Shown here in pieces: positions 34,632-44,803 of a DNA stretch of 64,000 bases; within the stretch, counting starts at the first letter, position 1; each line of letters starts with the position of its first letter. The notes beneath the pieces were generated by a model that was not told the DNA's origin, did not search any database, and saw nothing but the letters and a program-made list of their open reading frames with translations. The DNA is taken from positions 1,488,001 through 1,552,000 of the forward strand of contig NW_024468917.1 of assembly GCF_011745365.1 (NCBI RefSeq), read 5' to 3'. Origin of the DNA: Cryphonectria parasitica EP155 (Eukaryota > Ascomycota > Sordariomycetes > Diaporthales > Cryphonectriaceae). A program made the translations under genes and the position numbers.

Positions 34632-36038
34632 GATGGGCTGTCTCGTGCCGAGGTCGAGGGAAGAGAGGGGCTGCTGGCCTATAGGGCACTATACTACGAT
34701 CTGCTGCAGGGACGAATGGCGCACGCTGTTGGCTTGGGTGTGGCGCGTTACGACAACAAGCAGCTCCTCGGTGTGATGGCCTCGAGTAGGAATGTGAAGC
34801 CGCAGAGGACAAGGAGGGAGGTGCGAGATATGCAGGCTGGTCTGGAGGAGAGGAACCTTGCTTCCTTTGTCTTCCTTTTTTTTCTTTCTTTCAAATCCCT
34901 TCTGAGCACCGTCTTGTCTTTTTCCCTTTCCTGGTTGAGCAGCAATGGGAGAAAAAGAGCAGCGGTTCCGTTTCCAAAAAGGTTGCGCAGGGCCAAAGAT
35001 TCGGTCGGCGTTACGACCGGCCAAAAATGTGGAGCCGAGGCGTGCTCCAAGAGCTCCTGTGGATACCAGCCGACTCCGAGTCCGGAAGTTTTGTGCCGCT
35101 GAACGGAGAGGAATTGATGTTATGTGTGAGTCTTTGCGGTTGAGCGTTTGACTCAGAAATTACAGAGAGGGGCAGAGAGTTGTTGAAGGAGGAGGAAGGA
35201 AGAGAGAAGAAGATTTTGGGATGGAAACTTGCAAAACGAAGGAGTTTCTGCGTGACCTTTTCTCTTCTCCTCACCACGTCGGACGATGGATGGCGTGGAT
35301 GGGTGCGGTTACAGGCGGACAGATGGAACCAGGACCACCTGAGACCTGCCCTTGGAAACGGTTTCAATATTTTATTTTGGAGAAGGCACATGCACTTTGG
35401 GAGGCTTGCAGCTCGGTACAAGATACGCCGCTGCGCATAGATCCCATGTGCGGAATTGTATGTACCCTGTACTGTACAGGGGGTTAGAGGGTTACTGTAA
35501 GTGCATACTATGGCACTGTAGGACATGTCCTGTGGCATCATAGTACACCCACGCAATCTCCTACTATTTCAAGGATCTGTGATAGTTGCTGCCATGTTTT
35601 TTCTACTCTCCACCTTGTTCTGCCTCTTCTCATCTTCCTCTCCTTTCCATGCTTGCCTGTTTCCAACCAAAATATCATGTCTTCTTTAGTACGGTAGGTC
35701 GAGAGTACAGGGTTCTGATTTACGTATCCTGCAAATGCCACAGCATGTAGGCACTGTAGATAGTAATACGTAGTGAGTGGTAAATGTAGTACAGGATGTG
35801 TTTTATTACTGTGTATGGTACCACTTGACCTTCCCCGCACTTGCACTAGAACCCTGAAAAAGGCGGGGAGGGGGGGCCACGGACCCCGGCAGAGGGAAGT
35901 TTACAACAAGCCTGAACAGGGGGTCTTGAGCTAAAACCTTCAGCAGGATTCCAGGCCACCAATAAGCTAGTATTATTCAAGTCTCTCTCTTTTGGCAACC
36001 CTCATCAACTTGTCCAGATACTCAACCTCCCAACAACC
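34632..36038. other. Intergenic region upstream of IDH
   Basis: About 1.4 kb between the IDH start and the MRJP-like stop. The first few hundred bases are the IDH promoter and leader. A region at 34865-34935 is T-rich. Several short ORFs of both strands overlap without any conserved motif. Short GTACTGTA-like direct repeats occur at 35460-35530 and 35745-35820. Confidence 0.5.
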
Positions 36039-37166
36039 TCACGCGTGGTCGATAGGAGAGGGCCCAACCCCGATGTCTATCGTGTATACATACAGCGGCT
36101 TCACGATCCAGCTCACACCCCCAGGGCTGAAGGGCGCGCCCCGGTTCAGCTGCGCCGCGGGCATCCACAGCAACCCCGCCGAGTCGATCCACATGGCGTC
36201 CACCCACAGCAGCCTGTCGTCCTGCACCAGCGTCGTCCTGGTCCCGTTGGCGTACACTTTCTCGATGGCCTGCCGGTCCACGTCGCTGACGTAGATGCTC
36301 CCCTCGGCGTCCACGGCTGTGCCTCCCGTGCCCGGCGTCAGCGCGAACGGCTCCACGTAGTCCGCCAGCGTCACCGCCAGCGATGAGTTCCACAGCGCCG
36401 CGTCGAGGAGCTGCGTCGGCACCCTGTGCATGCCCCCGCTCGCCGGCTGGAAGTGCAGCCACGCCCCGTCTGGCGACACCTCCAGCTGGTCCGCCGCGAT
36501 GTATTCGGGCTGGCCCGTCTGTGCCGACCGGAGCAGCTGGCCCTCGCCAGACGGGGGCATCAACGCCGCTGTCGACGACGCCCCGTCCAGCATCCGTACT
36601 GCCCGCCCCGTCGCCAGGTCCAGCACCATCAGCGCCCCGACCCCGGCGTCTGTCAGGTACGCCGTCCCCGCCGCCGGGTGGAACCTGATGTCGTCCAGCA
36701 GGCTGTCGGTCATCGTCACGTTGCCCATCGGGTACACCCGCTGCACCTGGTTCGTCTGCAGGTCCACCACCACCAGCTTGGGACCCTCGGGCAGGAGCAC
36801 CGGGCTGCCGAACCCAGGGCTGCCCGTGTCCACGAGCCAGAGATTGCCGTCGGGCCCGATCCGCTGCGAGTTGACCCGCATCAGCGTCGTTGCCGGGTCC
36901 GACGCCGACGACACCCCTGCGTACGAGTTCCACGCTGCATCTGGGTACGGCACGCCCGTGCCGTTGACCCACTCCACCACCTCCGGCTGCCCATCCGCCT
37001 GTGTGCCGTCCACCCGCGCGTACACCAGAAAGAGTCGTCCTGCTGGCGTTGTCGAGACGCCGTTGCAAGGTGTCTCGAGCGTCAGTGCCACCTGGACCCT
37101 AGGATCTATGGCTGCGCTCGCGAGCCGGACGATACCGAATGCCACTGCGAATCGATGTAGATGCAT
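36039..37166 (-). CDS. Secreted major royal jelly protein / yellow-family protein
   Basis: A single open frame. From the ATG at 37166 it is 375 aa with a signal peptide (MHLHRFAVAFGIVRLASAAI). The body shows repeated beta-propeller blades of the MRJP/yellow family, including GRLFLVYARVDG, NLWLVDTGSPGFGSP, KLVVVDLQTNQVQRVYP, DDIRFHPAAGTAYLTDAG and DAMWIDSAGLLWMPAAQLNR. Several N-x-S/T sites fit a secreted glycoprotein. Insect yellow proteins take part in melanin and dopachrome chemistry; the role of the fungal members is not established. The frame stays open upstream to 37367 and would code a (His-Thr)n run from a CA repeat, but this would bury the signal peptide, so 37166 is preferred. GC content is higher than in flanking DNA. 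Confidence 0.82.
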   Translation of the reverse strand: MHLHRFAVAFGIVRLASAAIDPRVQVALTLETPCNGVSTTPAGRLFLVYARVDGTQADGQPEVVEWVNGTGVPYPDAAWNSYAGVSSASDPATTLMRVNSQRIGPDGNLWLVDTGSPGFGSPVLLPEGPKLVVVDLQTNQVQRVYPMGNVTMTDSLLDDIRFHPAAGTAYLTDAGVGALMVLDLATGRAVRMLDGASSTAALMPPSGEGQLLRSAQTGQPEYIAADQLEVSPDGAWLHFQPASGGMHRVPTQLLDAALWNSSLAVTLADYVEPFALTPGTGGTAVDAEGSIYVSDVDRQAIEKVYANGTRTTLVQDDRLLWVDAMWIDSAGLLWMPAAQLNRGAPFSPGGVSWIVKPLYVYTIDIGVGPSPIDHA

Positions 37167-37231
37167 CTTGTCTTGATATGGATGCAGTTTCGTAGGTGAG
37201 AGAGCTTGTGAAGGAAAAAGAACAAGCTTTT

Positions 37232-37261
37232 TGTGTGTGTGTGTGTGTGTGTGGGTGTGTC
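37232..37261. repeat. (GT)n microsatellite in the MRJP-like gene leader
   Basis: GT repeat about 70 nt upstream of the start codon, with a GGG interruption at 37252-37255. On the gene's strand it is (CA)n and lies in the presumed 5' UTR. Confidence 0.85.
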
Positions 37262-37373
37262 TGTCCTGATCCTGCACAAGTCGTAAAGACTTACTACACT
37301 CAACTCCAAAGAAGACGACTAGCTGCCAGGAAACACCAAACAAATATCTCTCCAACCAAACCAGCACGCCATC

Positions 37374-37386
37374 CTATATATATATA
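37374..37386 (-). promoter_or_regulatory. TATA-like element of the MRJP-like gene
   Basis: An alternating TATATATATATA tract lies about 210 nt upstream of the 37166 start codon, at a plausible place for a TATA box with a leader of 100-180 nt. Simple-repeat origin is also possible. Confidence 0.35.
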
Positions 37387-38528
37387 CACACATACAAAGT
37401 ATATGAGCATGCTCCAACAACTGATGACATGGATTAGACCAAATGACGTCTGAGAAATTTCCCCTTCTCGATCCCAAAAAAGTTGGAGCTGGGCAATAAC
37501 ATGTGTTGCATCGCAGGATGGTGATGTTGTACTACAGTTGAACCTTCCTTCCCTTGATTTGTAATGGTGATGTTGTACTGCAGTTGCTTTTGCCCTTCTT
37601 TCGACTTGTAATTGGCACGGCAGGATCCTGCAGTAACTAGCTTTTTCCTCGGTTGGTGTCTGTTGTTTTTCCAGCCTTCGTCGTCCGTGCATAACCCCTC
37701 ACCAAGCCCGGACTTCACATTGCACCCTCTCGAGTTCTTGGCCTGGGCCTTTTGTGAGTCGCATTGACTGCCCGTGATCGTCATGCTAGTTCCAGAACCA
37801 GCCGAGAAATTGTGTTCTCATGCATGCATGCACACACTGACCGACTTTTGGTTGCGTACCTTTGTTGAGCACGCCAGGTCGGGTTCATGGCTGTGGACGG
37901 AGGACGGTGGGGATGCTTTTAACTCCGGCCTGCGGTGAGCATCACAAAAGGACATGTGGACTGCCTTTTGGTTTTGAAGAATATCTCTTTGAGTTCACAG
38001 GGACTGAAATCGGGTGATTGGGGATTCACGCCCACGACCACATTCTCCGAATCTCCGCCAAGGGACAGTATTAATGTACAAGCAATGCCTCTAAAACCCC
38101 CCCCATGTCCAATATTAGAATAGATGCCATCAAAGAAAGAGAAAAGAGAACGGAACGTGAATCCGATACTTCCAGATCGACATCTACCTTTCGGAAAATG
38201 CAACCAGATTCAACGCCTCAACCATGTGACCAATGTACAGTAACCCACGCCACGAAGATGTCAATTGACAACCCATGCTGTCTAACATTTTCCTTGGCTC
38301 TTGATGCTTAGCCTCATACGCCTTTAAATACGCTGATCATCCTGCCTCGTAACGCCTCGTCCGCATATCGCAGAGTCGTGGAAAACGTATCGTACCAAAC
38401 AAAGACGCCGTAATCATGAAGTGAATAGCAAGCAGAAAAGAATTAAGTGATGATGCAGTATAAGGCCGATCAAAAACAAATACAAGTGAAGTCAAAAAAA
38501 GAAGAAAGAAAAAGAAAGAAAAAAAAAG

Positions 38529-38570
38529 GAGAAGAAGAAGAAGAAGAAGAAGAAGAAGAAGAAAGAAGAA
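38529..38570. repeat. (GAA)n purine microsatellite
   Basis: Eleven or so GAA units within a longer A/G-only tract (about 38490-38575). Such purine runs can form triplex DNA. Intergenic. Confidence 0.9.
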
Positions 38571-39255
38571 AAAGCAAACAAAAACAAAGTATAAAAGGTC
38601 GACTTCGTCGGCCATGTGACCACCTAAACTTGTAGGGGGGGAGAATGGAATATGTTCGGAAAGACAGTCATTGAAAGCCGACAACTGCAGAAGGCCAAGA
38701 CCCATGGCACGAGGAATAATATAGCAGAAATCTGAAGCAGATTGAAAAGAGAAAGAAAAAAAGTAAAGAAGTAAAATACACCTCGCGAAAACGATGGTTT
38801 GATGCCACAGCCTCGATCAAGGGCGACTTGTTTCCTCCATCCCGATCGAGGAAGTGCAGTCAGGCCATCCAGCGGTGAGGAAATGATAAAGTGCCAAATA
38901 GACAAGATGCGTGCGGGCGATGATGTGCCCCCGATGGAGAAAGTTCGTAATTGAGTAACCTCACTTCAGTTAGTGTCTGAGGCTAAGGGTGCCCATTTGG
39001 CTTGTGTGGCGCCTGACTGGTTTGAATCTTGGGGGGCGGCAGCGGCGGCGGTGGTGGTGCGATCGGCGCGGAGTTTCATTTCGAGGTTTTCGTTAGGTTC
39101 GGGCTGCGATCGGCGCGGAAGTTCCATCTCGAGGTCTTCGTCAGGTTCGGGCTGCGATCCATCGAGGCTCCGGCCCGCGCGCTGCGACGTAAACTGGGTG
39201 GAAGCCCCGGTAAGACAGACTACAGGCACGTTGGAGCCGACACTGCACGGCACTA

Positions 39256-40802
39256 CTACCAGTGGGATCTCGCGGGAGAACTTGGACCAAAAAGCCTGCG
39301 CCTCTCGTTCTGGATCTCCGGGTCCAATTCGGTACCGCAATTGCAAACGTACTTCGGACTGCCTTCTAAGAGCCAGTTTCTCTTCAGGCACCTGACGCAG
39401 CGCCACCACGTTCTTTTCAATTGCTTTTCTGTCGCCCAGTCTGGATCATCCTTGGCGCTGCGCTTTGGCAGAGCTTCCAGGTGAAAATCGCGAAGGTGGG
39501 CCTTGTAATGGTCCTTGCGTGTGAAAGGGATCACCTGGTCCTCGTCCCTGGCGGAAGGCGACTGGCGGGTTTTGGAGCGCCGGCAGCTCTTGTAGTCACA
39601 ATAATATTGTTTGAGTTGGGATTTTGGGGCGTGCACGTGCCTGTAATGCCGAACAAGGTCCGCGTGTCTTGAGAAGGGTTCGGCTTCGCAGCCTTGATTC
39701 AAGCATTGGTATTGATCCTTACAGCTAGCCAAGCTCGTCAGCCTTTCATTGTATCCACTATTTTGGTATGGCCTAGGAAATAGATACTGGAACGGCAAGC
39801 CGCAAAGAGCAATCTTCGAGACAAGGAATCTAAAACTTACTTGGCTTGCGCGACGGGCGACAGCGAGTCGGCCACCACATTGGGGGGATGCGGAGGCTGA
39901 CCTGCATAAAGGAGGGCGCTCTCCTGTATGAGGTTGAATATTTTATAACAGGCCAGATCCCCGGGCGACAGCGAGTCGGCCACCACATTGGGGGGATGCA
40001 GAGGCTGGCTTGTATACGGGAGAGCGCTCTTCTGTATGAGTATGAATATTTCATAACAGGCCAGATCTCCGGGCGATAGCGAATCAGCCACCATGTTGGG
40101 GGGATGCGGAGGCTGGCCTGTATATGAGAGGGCGCTCTTCTGTATGAGGTTGAATATTTTATAACAGGCTAGATCCCCGGGCAACAGCCAGTCGGCTATC
40201 ACATTGGGGGGATACAGAAATTGGTCTGTATACGGGAGAGCGCTCTTCTGTATGAGATTGAATATTTCATAACAGGCCAGATCTTCGGGCGATGGCCAGT
40301 CAGCCATCACGTTGGGGGGATGCAGAGGCTGGCCTGCATACAGGAGGGCGCTCTTCTGTATGAGGTAGAATATTTTATGACAGGCCAGATCTTCGGGTGA
40401 TGGCGAGTCGGCTACCACTTGGGGGGGATGCGGAGGCTGGCGTATATCCAGGGTCGCGCTCTTCTGTGTGAGGTCGAATATCTGACTTTGGTCGTAGATA
40501 GCTGCCGTTGAGTGACTGTGGCTGTTGTGACCAGCATCAAAATTGTCCTGGCTGCTGCCGGCCAGAGGAGACGAAGCGGGGTCATAGCCGTGGATGGAAC
40601 CCGAAGTACACGAGCTGCCACTCTGCATGGCTTGTCCCCCCTCGTAGCCGGTGCAGTAGGAATCGTTGGAATAGGTCGAGCTGGTGGTCCGCTCCAACGA
40701 TGGTGTGCTGGAACTTTCATGACAGGCCAGATCCTCGGGGTCGAAGCGTGGCTGTTTCAAAGCCTGCCGGTCGACCTTGCGGTGATGTTGACATTTGTCC
40801 AT
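39256..40802 (-). CDS. C2H2-type zinc-finger protein with a 36-residue tandem repeat array
   Basis: Two exons: 39841-40802 and 39256-39772, 492 aa. The donor AA|GTAAGT and acceptor CTAG|G restore the frame exactly. Residues 1-107 are Ser/Thr/His-rich. Residues 108-315 form one partial plus five full copies of a 36-residue unit (consensus PGDLACYKIFNLIQKSAL, then a short variable tail ending VADSLS). Exon 2 carries two zinc-finger-like units, with CLNQGC...HYRHVH and YYCDYKSC...HYKAHLRDFH, and then a WWRCVRCL...YVCNCG zinc ribbon. This zinc-binding end resembles fungal C2H2 proteins of unknown role. The repeat is not a family I know. Residues 21-28 (DPEDLACH) match the unit start and may be the ancestral copy. 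Nucleic-acid or protein binding is likely but not shown. Confidence 0.78.
39858..40481 (-). repeat. Coding minisatellite, 108-bp unit
   Basis: Tandem array of 108-bp units inside exon 1 of the zinc-finger gene. The marker GGGGGGATG recurs at 39881, 39989, 40097, 40205, 40313 and about 40421, each exactly 108 bp apart. The period is a multiple of three, so the frame is kept. Differences between units are mostly C/T and G/A transitions. Five full copies plus one partial copy. Confidence 0.95.
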
Positions 40803-43800
40803 GTTAATGCGGAAAATGTAGACAGCCGGAGATCACAAGAGGAGAAGAATATATGCAGTACAGGTTGAACGGAGAGGGCGAAGCGATGTAGGGACCTCAC
40901 AACGATTTAGTAAGAGAGGAGCATGGTGAGCTCATGTTCGGAGGGAGGGGAGTATGCTGGATTTTGGGCTGCTGGTTGGATTCATTCATCTGAATCACCG
41001 TCAGGACGTCTTCATCTCCACACAAATACATGTGTGAAGGTCGAGCCAGCGCACCACAGCGATAATCGCAGAACCTCTTCAAAGGCCGGACGAATCTGAC
41101 CGCGGCAAGGCTTGAGATCCGACACTTTGGGCGGGTGAGGCGTGCGAGGACAGTAGTGAGAGATTTGAGACGACGATGGATATGTGGTTTATTGGCCAAT
41201 ATCTCTCAAGTGTTTGCTCTTGTGGTCATGAATTTATTTGCCGTCTATAGGTAGTCCTGGAGGTGAGGCATAAAACATGCAGCTCTATATGGATATCGAC
41301 GATCCCATGTCCCCCCAGGCCATAATATGAGACGGAAGCACGCCTGGGGGGAAAGAGGGTGCCATGTGTCGAACATGGATGTGAGCCGGAACGAAGGCTC
41401 GGGCTGCAGGTAGAATCCCCTGCTCAGTTCGGTCCTACATATTAGGCATCCAACGCCAACCTCAGCAATACTCAACAGCACGATGCAGATATGCAACAAA
41501 AGGACAGAGCCTGATAGAGTTGCGGTTCGGGTCAAGTGGAGAAAGTCAACAAGGGGTCCCAGTTGTCCGCGCTCTTGCATATGGACAGACCAAGATTCGG
41601 TGAGTCAGGTCTTCACCCGTGTCTAGAACAGAACAGGGGGCAGTGTAGAAGGGGACCGAGGGAGCAGGAAGGGAGGAGGAGAGGAGAGAAAGGTGGGGGG
41701 CGCATTGGATGGCGAGGGGAGGAGAAAGTGCAAAAACAATATGTGGGAACAGGGCTATGCCAACGAACCATCTGCAAACGCCAAAGAAAAGCAGACGAGA
41801 ATGACAAGCTAGCCATAGCTCGCCTGTAGGCAAGCTGTTTGATGAGGCCGTGCTATCGTGCATATTCCACCCTCATCGATAGGGCTGACAAGCGAAACTG
41901 TCCGAGGTCAAATGGATTCATGCCACAATGTGGGACACTATGGCCCTGGACAGTCAGGATCATAGGAGGCATACGGAAGAATGGTGGTGTGCGAGGGTTG
42001 CTGTGCGACCCAGATTGGGGCGAGCCAGCTTGGTCATGGCAGAAAAAGTGCATGCGATATTGAGGCGCCGATGTTGAACATGCGCATGTTTGTTTGCGTG
42101 GCGCCAGGGCATTTGGGATGAGACAAGGGAATAACCGCTTGGTTATGCGTCTAGCACGCTTGGCTCGACGTCGACGAGGCTGTTCCGGAATGAGATGCGC
42201 CATTTTGTTTGCTGGTGCTGGTGCTTCGAGGGTCAGGGAAGAAGGAGGGAGGCTCAGTCACTGCATTGGTCTCGTTGTGTGACTCAGAGGATCGATGAAC
42301 GCAGGTGATTGTCGCAGAAGAAGAAAAAGAGACGATTGGCGGCGATTGAAGTCTGCATCGCAGGAACGGGGTGCCGATCAGTCCTCCTCAACGAGGTGAG
42401 ATGCATCTGCAGCCTTAAAGCTGGGATGTAATGGACGAAGGTTGAAAGAATAAACGCATGTCGTAAGGGACCGCTGGATATCGAATTAGCCGTATGCTTG
42501 TCATTGGTCGGGTGGAGAACCCAGTGTGAATTGTCAAGTCGAGGCGGTGCATTCAGCCTGGACGCCATAAAGTAAGTGTCATGGGAGTACCTAGCACGCT
42601 ACAACGTACTTGCCGTTTGTATGTAAAGTATGCGTACTGCGACTGGGAAAGAAGTTGCTCGGTGCAGGCCGCCCGGTCCACTGCGTAGTGCGCCCCAATA
42701 GTTCGCCGAAGACGCCTCGTGGAAGAGCAGGGTTGTGTGTTTGCCTGATAATTAATTGAACCGGGGCAGTGCTGCAGCAAGGCTTCTCTTCGTGGATTTG
42801 CATCTTTACCGAGGTGGGTTATGGTCAGCAGTGCAAGCCGGCTAGGACTCCGTCTCCCTCCGATTCGACGTTCATTCGTCATCATCATCATCATCATCTG
42901 CGCCGCGTAGTAAATTCCCTCGTTGTTCGCCGGGGACTGAACGCACACAAGACCTGACCTCGTGAGCCCTGCCGCAGAATGCATATTTCCCTCAAGCTTG
43001 GCCCAAAACATTGATTTTCATGCCAGCTCTCAGGCTTCGACCGAGAGGAGTCTCCATGTTCGGTCGACCTGGCCGCGGGGCTTGCGCGCCTGGTGCCGCA
43101 TCGTATCGGATAGGGAGATGGCCTGCATCAAAGGCGTCGCACTCTTTGCAAACCCCCACCACCCAACACCTCTTCGGCAACGGCTAGACAACCTTGATGC
43201 GGGCTGGACCGGGGACCCGTTCTGGCGACCGAACTGGCGATTGACCCCAATAATCTGCAGAAGCGATATTAGCAACGTTGTAATGCCACAGAGGCTGACG
43301 TCTGACATGGCTCGGCTTACCAGGTATATACACTTGCGTACATATAGGTGTATAGCGGTTGAGGCGCTAAATAATACTAGCGTTGTTTAGCAGGCTGTGT
43401 GAGAGAACAGAGCATTCAGCCCAAGCCACGCAGGCAAGTCTGGAGGGGGGTCGATCAGTCAATCTTGCGCAGCACACACAGCACGTCACTCCCCACTGCG
43501 GCTCAAAGTCAGTCAATTATTTCACTCGCTAACCTATTCTTACCCTTGACCATAGCATATAGCTAGGAAGCCTTGCAACGGCAGATCGGCGCTCCAACGT
43601 TGGAGACAACAACAACAGTACCCGAACATCAGACCTCTCTGGCAATCGCTGCACGTCATCTCAGGCGTCGAGGCAGGGCCCGTCGGACCAAAATGCTGTA
43701 AGACAGCAGCTGACACAGCCACAATTGCCGCATCTTGTGTGAGAACAAGAAGAGAAAAAATAGCAATAACAACAACGTCAACGTTAATAATAATGAGGCA

Positions 43801-44803
43801 CATAAGGCAGGAACGACGGGACTTGTGCGATTCTGCATGTATACAAGAAAAGGCAACCAGACGCCTAATATACCACCAATCTCCTTCATGCCCAACCCTT
43901 CGGGCAGCCATGCATACTGTCATCCTCTCGGGTGCTGTACCTTAGCTATAAGCATACCTCAGGGCTGCCGCGGAGGCATTAACCTCGTGGGCATACATCT
44001 GACCATAGCATTTGGAAAGGGCGAACAAGCTATAGACACCCATGTCGTGCGCCGTTGAGACTGTTCACCACCGAGAGGCAGTTCCTTAATACACTCACTA
44101 GTACATAGCGCATCCTTATCCAGCAAGCCACAGAAATTACCGTGACCATTGGCTACGAAGCTTTCCCCTATCTGCAATCTCACCTCCGATTGCTGTGACC
44201 AGCCGAGATGGTTGCACACTTCGTGTCACCCTCTCAACGAGTGCGTGCTGCAATTCTCTGCCAAGAAATGGGGAAGGAGGGCAGCCCCACGGAGAAGACT
44301 TCTCGGCCCACCCGCCCCAAATAAGGAGGAGGAGGAAGAAGAAAAAGAAGAAGAAAGACCACAAGGTATGCAACATTCCTGGATGAATGGACATTTTCTC
44401 ACAAATGGTAGGAGTACCTAATACAAGGTAGTGCATTCCACGTAAAGAATCCTATGGGTACTGTAAAAATGACCAAGGTATACGCCTTGGTACAGTCGAC
44501 GTGTGACAGACGACGACCCCGTAGGACCTTCCCCCCCCCCCCCCCTTCTTCTTAAATAGTTATTGCGGAGGCAGTCATGCCACAGCACATACACACGGGC
44601 ATTAATCCAACAAAGTGGCAATACAACATAAAAAGACGTTGAAAGGGCAGCGAAGGTATGACTCTCCCACTGCAGCATGTCACGGCTGCGGTAAGCAGTC
44701 GGAAGAGTATTGCCCTAGAGATGGCCTTATCGTGTCTGTATGATTATACGTATCGCATCGTGATCGTTTGTTGCCATTCCATCTCATCCCAAGAACCGTC
44801 CTC
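40803..44803. other. Gene-poor stretch of about 4 kb
   Basis: No recognised protein family on either strand. Notable items are a 15-nt C run at 44531-44545, a short ATC repeat at 42881-42897 and a GAA-rich patch at 44325-44355. Several ORFs of 90-150 codons (for example 42553-43011 minus, 43540-43923 minus) overlap ORFs on the other strand and have odd composition. The left end contains the zinc-finger gene promoter. Confidence 0.5.
44531..44545. repeat. C homopolymer, 15 nt
   Basis: Run of 15 C, about 260 bp downstream of the Not3 stop codon. Confidence 0.9.

Larger units (their letters stand above)
37167..39255. other. Intergenic region with purine repeat
   Basis: About 2.1 kb between the zinc-finger gene stop and the MRJP-like start. 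It holds a TATA-like tract (37374-37386), a (GAA)n purine run (38529-38570) and pyrimidine-rich patches. A minus-strand frame at 38966-39409 overlaps the end of the zinc-finger gene in another frame and encodes two near copies of a Q-P-E-P-x-E-N/D-L-E-M motif; see findings. Confidence 0.5.

Noticed and set aside
36430..37176. 248-codon plus-strand ORF
   Set aside because: Antisense shadow of the GC-rich MRJP-like gene.
42553..43011. 152-codon minus-strand ORF with a Met run
   Set aside because: The Met run comes from an ATC microsatellite and the rest shows no domain.
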